Source: Erysipelotrichaceae bacterium UBA6182
GTDB lineage: Bacteria > Bacillota_I > Bacilli_A > Erysipelotrichales > Erysipelotrichaceae
Length of the DNA stretch: 6,172 nucleotides
Assembly (NCBI GenBank): GCA_002422065.1
Contig: DITO01000073.1
Location: 1 to 6,172, forward strand
Reading direction: 5' to 3'
In this document: positions 4,591-6,172 of the stretch, one piece after another
Numbering within the stretch: position 1 is the stretch's first letter
How the letters are laid out: each line of letters opens with the position of its first letter
Translations under genes and position numbers: made by a program
Notes under the pieces: model-generated
What the model was told of the DNA's origin: nothing
Database searches by the model: none
The model's input: only the letters and a program-made list of their open reading frames with translations

Positions 4591-4752
4591 CTACCCTAAC
4601 AACGCCTTGAATAACCCTTCATAGATAGCCACCACTTGACGAGCCTTTGCCTTACACATGCCCAAATCTATCAAACGGCAATACACATGCAGCGGGTTGA
4701 TATAGTGCCTTACTGTGTCCAGTGTGCTTATATGTAGTGTGTTGGTTGTCAT
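4591..4752 (-). CDS. 53-aa prophage-type small protein (NPLHVYCRL motif)
   Basis: A small minus-strand gene opposite to all its neighbours. The key stretch is HYINPLHVYCRLIDLG (residues 16-31), followed by a basic helix with KAKARQ and IYEGLFKALL. I recall similar short prophage proteins with NPLH-YCRL and a later Tyr-Glu pair, but no function is known to me. The ATG (4750-4752) has AGGAGG nine bases upstream, and a perfect sigma-A promoter lies at 4804-4832. The stop is TAG (4591-4593). The same frame stays open for 28 protein-like codons to a second TAG (4504-4506), then 6 codons to TAA (4483-4485). The read-through product would have 89 residues. Confidence 0.75.
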   Translation of the reverse strand: MTTNTLHISTLDTVRHYINPLHVYCRLIDLGMCKAKARQVVAIYEGLFKALLG

Positions 4753-4803
4753 GGCTTGTTCCCTCCTCTTGTTCCTATGTGATCTAACTCTCCTCTTTAC
4801 TTT

Positions 4804-4832
4804 ATTATATTAAATGATAGGGCGATTGTCAA
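4804..4832 (-). promoter_or_regulatory. Perfect sigma-A promoter on the minus strand
   Basis: On the minus strand: TTGACA (4827-4832), a 17-base spacer and TATAAT (4804-4809), all consensus. Transcription should start near 4797, about 45 bases before the ATG of the 53-aa gene. Confidence 0.9.
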
Positions 4833-4863
4833 TGGGTATTGCGTCATTAAACTTATTCATTGA

Positions 4864-4980
4864 TATCGTATACTTATATTTATTCGACAAATTAAATACA
4901 TTTCTTTAAACAAAATACTTGACACTGTTTGTGGATATGGTAAAAAGAAGGCAAGGGAAGTGATTGAGTTAATCAAATAG
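4864..4980 (+). pseudogene. Start-less tail of a helix-turn-helix-like protein
   Basis: A 38-codon open frame between TGA (4861-4863) and TAG (4978-4980). It contains no ATG, GTG or TTG in frame. Its last 22 residues (from 4912) read like a helix-turn-helix: a helix ILDTVC, a turn GYG and a basic helix KKKAREVIELIK. The stop overlaps the AGGAG site of the next gene, as if it were once the upstream gene of that operon. I infer a regulator (excisionase-like or similar) that lost its 5' end, perhaps when the C-rich unit to the left arrived. An unusual ATT or ATA start is the alternative. Confidence 0.35.
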
Positions 4981-4993
4981 AGGAGATAAGGAC

Positions 4994-5197
4994 ATGAAAC
5001 TTGAGCAAATAGATATTGAACTTCAGACGATAATCACAGTAAAAGCCATTGGTGGGGGTGTGCATCTCACGCCTAGTATGGTATTAGATGCATTAGAGGC
5101 CGATGGATACGAATTAGGTATAAATGAAATTATTGCCGTAAATAATTACGTTGCCAAAGTCAGGGCGGCAGCCCTTGAAATTATGTGGAGAATGTGA
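4994..5197 (+). CDS. 67-aa unknown protein, first of the right-hand small-gene run
   Basis: This soluble protein is rich in Ile, Ala, Val and Glu, with alternating predicted helices: an N-terminal MKLEQIDIELQ, a Gly-rich AIGGGVHLTP turn (about 18-27), and two longer helices (29-37 and 42-66). It has no cysteine and no membrane segment. AGGAG is 8 bases before the ATG. The compact helical make-up would suit a small DNA- or protein-binding factor, but I do not recognise it. Base composition from here rightward is less AT-rich than in the 1154-3985 part. Confidence 0.65.
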   Translation: MKLEQIDIELQTIITVKAIGGGVHLTPSMVLDALEADGYELGINEIIAVNNYVAKVRAAALEIMWRM

Positions 5198-5247
5198 AAA
5201 GAGAAGCAAGAGGCACAATACATATCGCAAGAACAAACACGGAATGA
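5194..5247 (+). CDS. Possible 17-aa coupled peptide
   Basis: A GTG-started frame overlaps the preceding stop (GTGA) and has GGAG three bases upstream. It would give a basic 17-residue peptide (VKREARGTIHIARTNTE), and its stop lies in the ribosome binding site of the next gene. It may be a coupling leader or chance. Confidence 0.2.
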   Translation: MKREARGTIHIARTNTE

Positions 5248-5258
5248 GGTACTAAACC

Positions 5259-5411
5259 ATGCCAAACCATTGCACATACAGAGATTGCCCGAAATACCTT
5301 GTTTGCTCAGTTAAGATTGAGCCGGGATGTATTCCGGTTTGTCGCCCAGTAGGAAATGGGGAGTTGATAAATATTGCAGCTCAGATATTAACAGCTTTAT
5401 ACATTGCATAA
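5259..5411 (+). CDS. 50-aa Cys-rich microprotein
   Basis: The protein has five cysteines in its first 29 residues (5, 10, 16, 25 and 29; HCTYRDCPKYLVC, then CIPVC). This suggests a small zinc or iron-sulfur knuckle, or a disulfide knot if exported, though no signal peptide is present. A hydrophobic, Ala/Ile/Leu-rich C-terminal helix (37-50) follows, possibly amphipathic rather than membrane-spanning. GAGG lies 9 bases before the ATG. It ends 10 bases before the next gene, so the run continues as one operon. No family is recognised. Confidence 0.6.
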   Translation: MPNHCTYRDCPKYLVCSVKIEPGCIPVCRPVGNGELINIAAQILTALYIA

Positions 5412-5421
5412 TAGGTGAGTT

Positions 5422-5637
5422 ATGATACCTAAAAGCGTGCCTAAAAAATTACAAGCTGTTATCGCCCATTGGGATGATGAAAGAACCATTGAAAATGGCA
5501 TTATCATTATGATTAAGAGCGGGTATAAATGGAATTTCGACGATCATGGCTTGCATGTGCGTGGGTATGATACTGTCAGGGAAGCAATAGACGATCTGCG
5601 GGACGTTGTGCCTTGCGATTGCGAACAATGCAAATAG
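5422..5637 (+). CDS. 71-aa phage-type unknown protein (WDDER motif)
   Basis: The start has AGGTGA just upstream. The protein begins MIPKSVPKKLQAVI, followed by HWDDERTIENGIIIMIKSGY (16-35) and HVRGYDTVREAIDDL (45-59), and ends in CDCEQCK. The HWDDER...NGIII...G and the HVRGYDTVREA block recall a widespread small phage protein of unknown role; this is from memory. The C-terminal Cys triplet (65, 67, 70) may bind metal. The stop TAG forms part of the next gene's AGGAGG site, so the two are coupled. Confidence 0.7.
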   Translation: MIPKSVPKKLQAVIAHWDDERTIENGIIIMIKSGYKWNFDDHGLHVRGYDTVREAIDDLRDVVPCDCEQCK

Positions 5638-5651
5638 GAGGACTAAACAAC

Positions 5652-5801
5652 ATGAAAAGCAAATACTATCAGGCCAGAATAAAAGGTACAGAAAAATGGA
5701 TTAGGCTATTGACTTACTTTCCCGATTCTGATAAATATCTATGTAGAACGGGAAAACGGAAGGAGTATTTTTGGTCAGACGAATTAGCGGATTTTTGTTA
5801 G
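5652..5801 (+). CDS. 49-aa unknown protein
   Basis: This is a short basic, aromatic protein (MKSKYYQARIKGTEKWIRLL at the start, ending in EYFWSDELADFC). Its alternating strands would fit a tiny beta-sheet fold. I chose the ATG at 5652 because AGGAGG (5636-5641) precedes it by 10 bases; the longer frame from 5613 overlaps the upstream gene and has no ribosome binding site. Function is not recognised. Confidence 0.6.
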   Translation: MKSKYYQARIKGTEKWIRLLTYFPDSDKYLCRTGKRKEYFWSDELADFC

Positions 5802-5833
5802 AAACATTAATATAACTAAATGAGGATAGGAAA

Positions 5834-6130
5834 ATGAAACAGACAATTAATGAATACGATTTTACGGAAGCTTTCAGAAAAATCAGGCCAAACAATTTCA
5901 GTTATGTCGGTCTAAAAGCACTGTTTGATTATCTGGAAGAGTACGAGGAAAGCACGGGCGAAGAGGTAGAGCTTGACGTTATTGCCTTGTGCTGCGAATA
6001 CTCAGAATATACTGACCTTGAAGAATTTCAGAAAGCCTATTCAAGCGACTATGAAAGCATAGAGGATATTGAGCGGGAAACTACCGTCATTCGTATTGAC
6101 GATGATTCTTTCATCATTCAGGATTTTTAG
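5834..6130 (+). CDS. 98-aa very acidic phage-type protein
   Basis: I count 17 Glu and 10 Asp against about 8 Lys and Arg, a net charge near -19. The sequence has helical segments, including FSYVGLKALFDYLEEYEES (22-40) and DVIALCCEYSEYTDLEEF (48-65), then a beta end, TTVIRIDDDSFIIQDF. The ALCCEYSEY and TTVIRI...FIIQDF blocks resemble a protein often seen in phages and conjugative elements without assigned function (from memory). The strong acidity would fit a DNA mimic such as an anti-restriction factor, but that is only a hypothesis. AGGATAGGAAA precedes the ATG, and the next gene's AGGAG follows the stop directly. Confidence 0.75.
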   Translation: MKQTINEYDFTEAFRKIRPNNFSYVGLKALFDYLEEYEESTGEEVELDVIALCCEYSEYTDLEEFQKAYSSDYESIEDIERETTVIRIDDDSFIIQDF

Positions 6131-6143
6131 AGGAGAAAACACC

Positions 6144-6172
6144 ATGAAAACATTAAAACAGGTTGCGCAGGA
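6144..6172 (+). CDS. Start of a gene cut by the window edge
   Basis: The first nine codons read MKTLKQVAQ. AGGAG (6131-6135) lies 8 bases before the ATG and directly after the previous stop, so it belongs to the same operon. Nothing can be said of its function. Confidence 0.6.

Noticed and set aside
4321..4600. A CRISPR array in the C-rich block
   Set aside because: Repeated words such as ACCCTATCACC are short, occur only twice and have no regular spacing.
5701..5895. A 64-codon minus-strand frame
   Set aside because: It is antisense to two well-supported small genes and lacks start signals.
1..6172. Whole-element amber (TAG) recoding
   Set aside because: Several plus-strand genes end in TAG placed within the next ribosome binding site (for example 5635-5637), and the large methyltransferase gene contains no in-frame TAG.

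Overview
The window is AT-rich and densely packed with short genes. It has A/G-rich Shine-Dalgarno sites (AGGAGG), near-consensus sigma-A promoters (TTGACA-17-TATAAT) and small gaps or ATGA overlaps between genes. This looks like an accessory or early region of a phage, prophage or similar element in a Bacillota-type host. No integrase, terminase, capsid or replication gene is visible, so the phage assignment is inference from gene size, gene density and the orphan DNA methyltransferase. One secreted mini-protein ends in an alternating Phe-terminated strand like those of outer-membrane proteins. If real, that would suit a diderm Bacillota host (Negativicutes-like), but this is weak.

Layout. 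1-600: a minus-strand set of small genes (a Cys-rich zinc-ribbon protein, a basic/charged protein, and the start of a third gene). 601-797: a divergent promoter region. 798-1153: about 350 bases without a gene but rich in inverted repeats, probably a structured leader or non-coding RNA. 1154-3435: a plus-strand operon of seven tightly spaced genes: two zinc-binding small proteins, a 56-aa protein, a secreted mini-protein, a C5-cytosine DNA methyltransferase, a dCMP/cytidine-deaminase-like enzyme and a small membrane protein. 3438-3985: a consensus promoter, a 40-aa membrane peptide and an 84-aa unknown protein. 3986-4860: a long stretch without a plus-strand gene, apart from one doubtful frame. 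It holds a second copy of the leader found before the 84-aa gene, several hairpins, and a minus-strand unit with a perfect promoter, a 53-aa gene and a terminator. In this unit the plus strand is strongly C-rich and G-poor. 4861-4980: the tail of a gene with no start codon, resembling a helix-turn-helix protein. 4994-6172: a plus-strand run of small genes typical of phage early regions, the last cut by the window edge.

Working together. The methyltransferase and deaminase are translationally coupled and probably act on phage DNA or nucleotide pools (protection from host restriction, dCMP to dUMP supply). The zinc-ribbon proteins around them are candidate regulators. The most unusual signals are three copies of a motif matching the sigma-28/FliA promoter, the structured leader, the duplicated 62-base leader, and the hidden minus-strand transcription unit with an in-frame amber extension.
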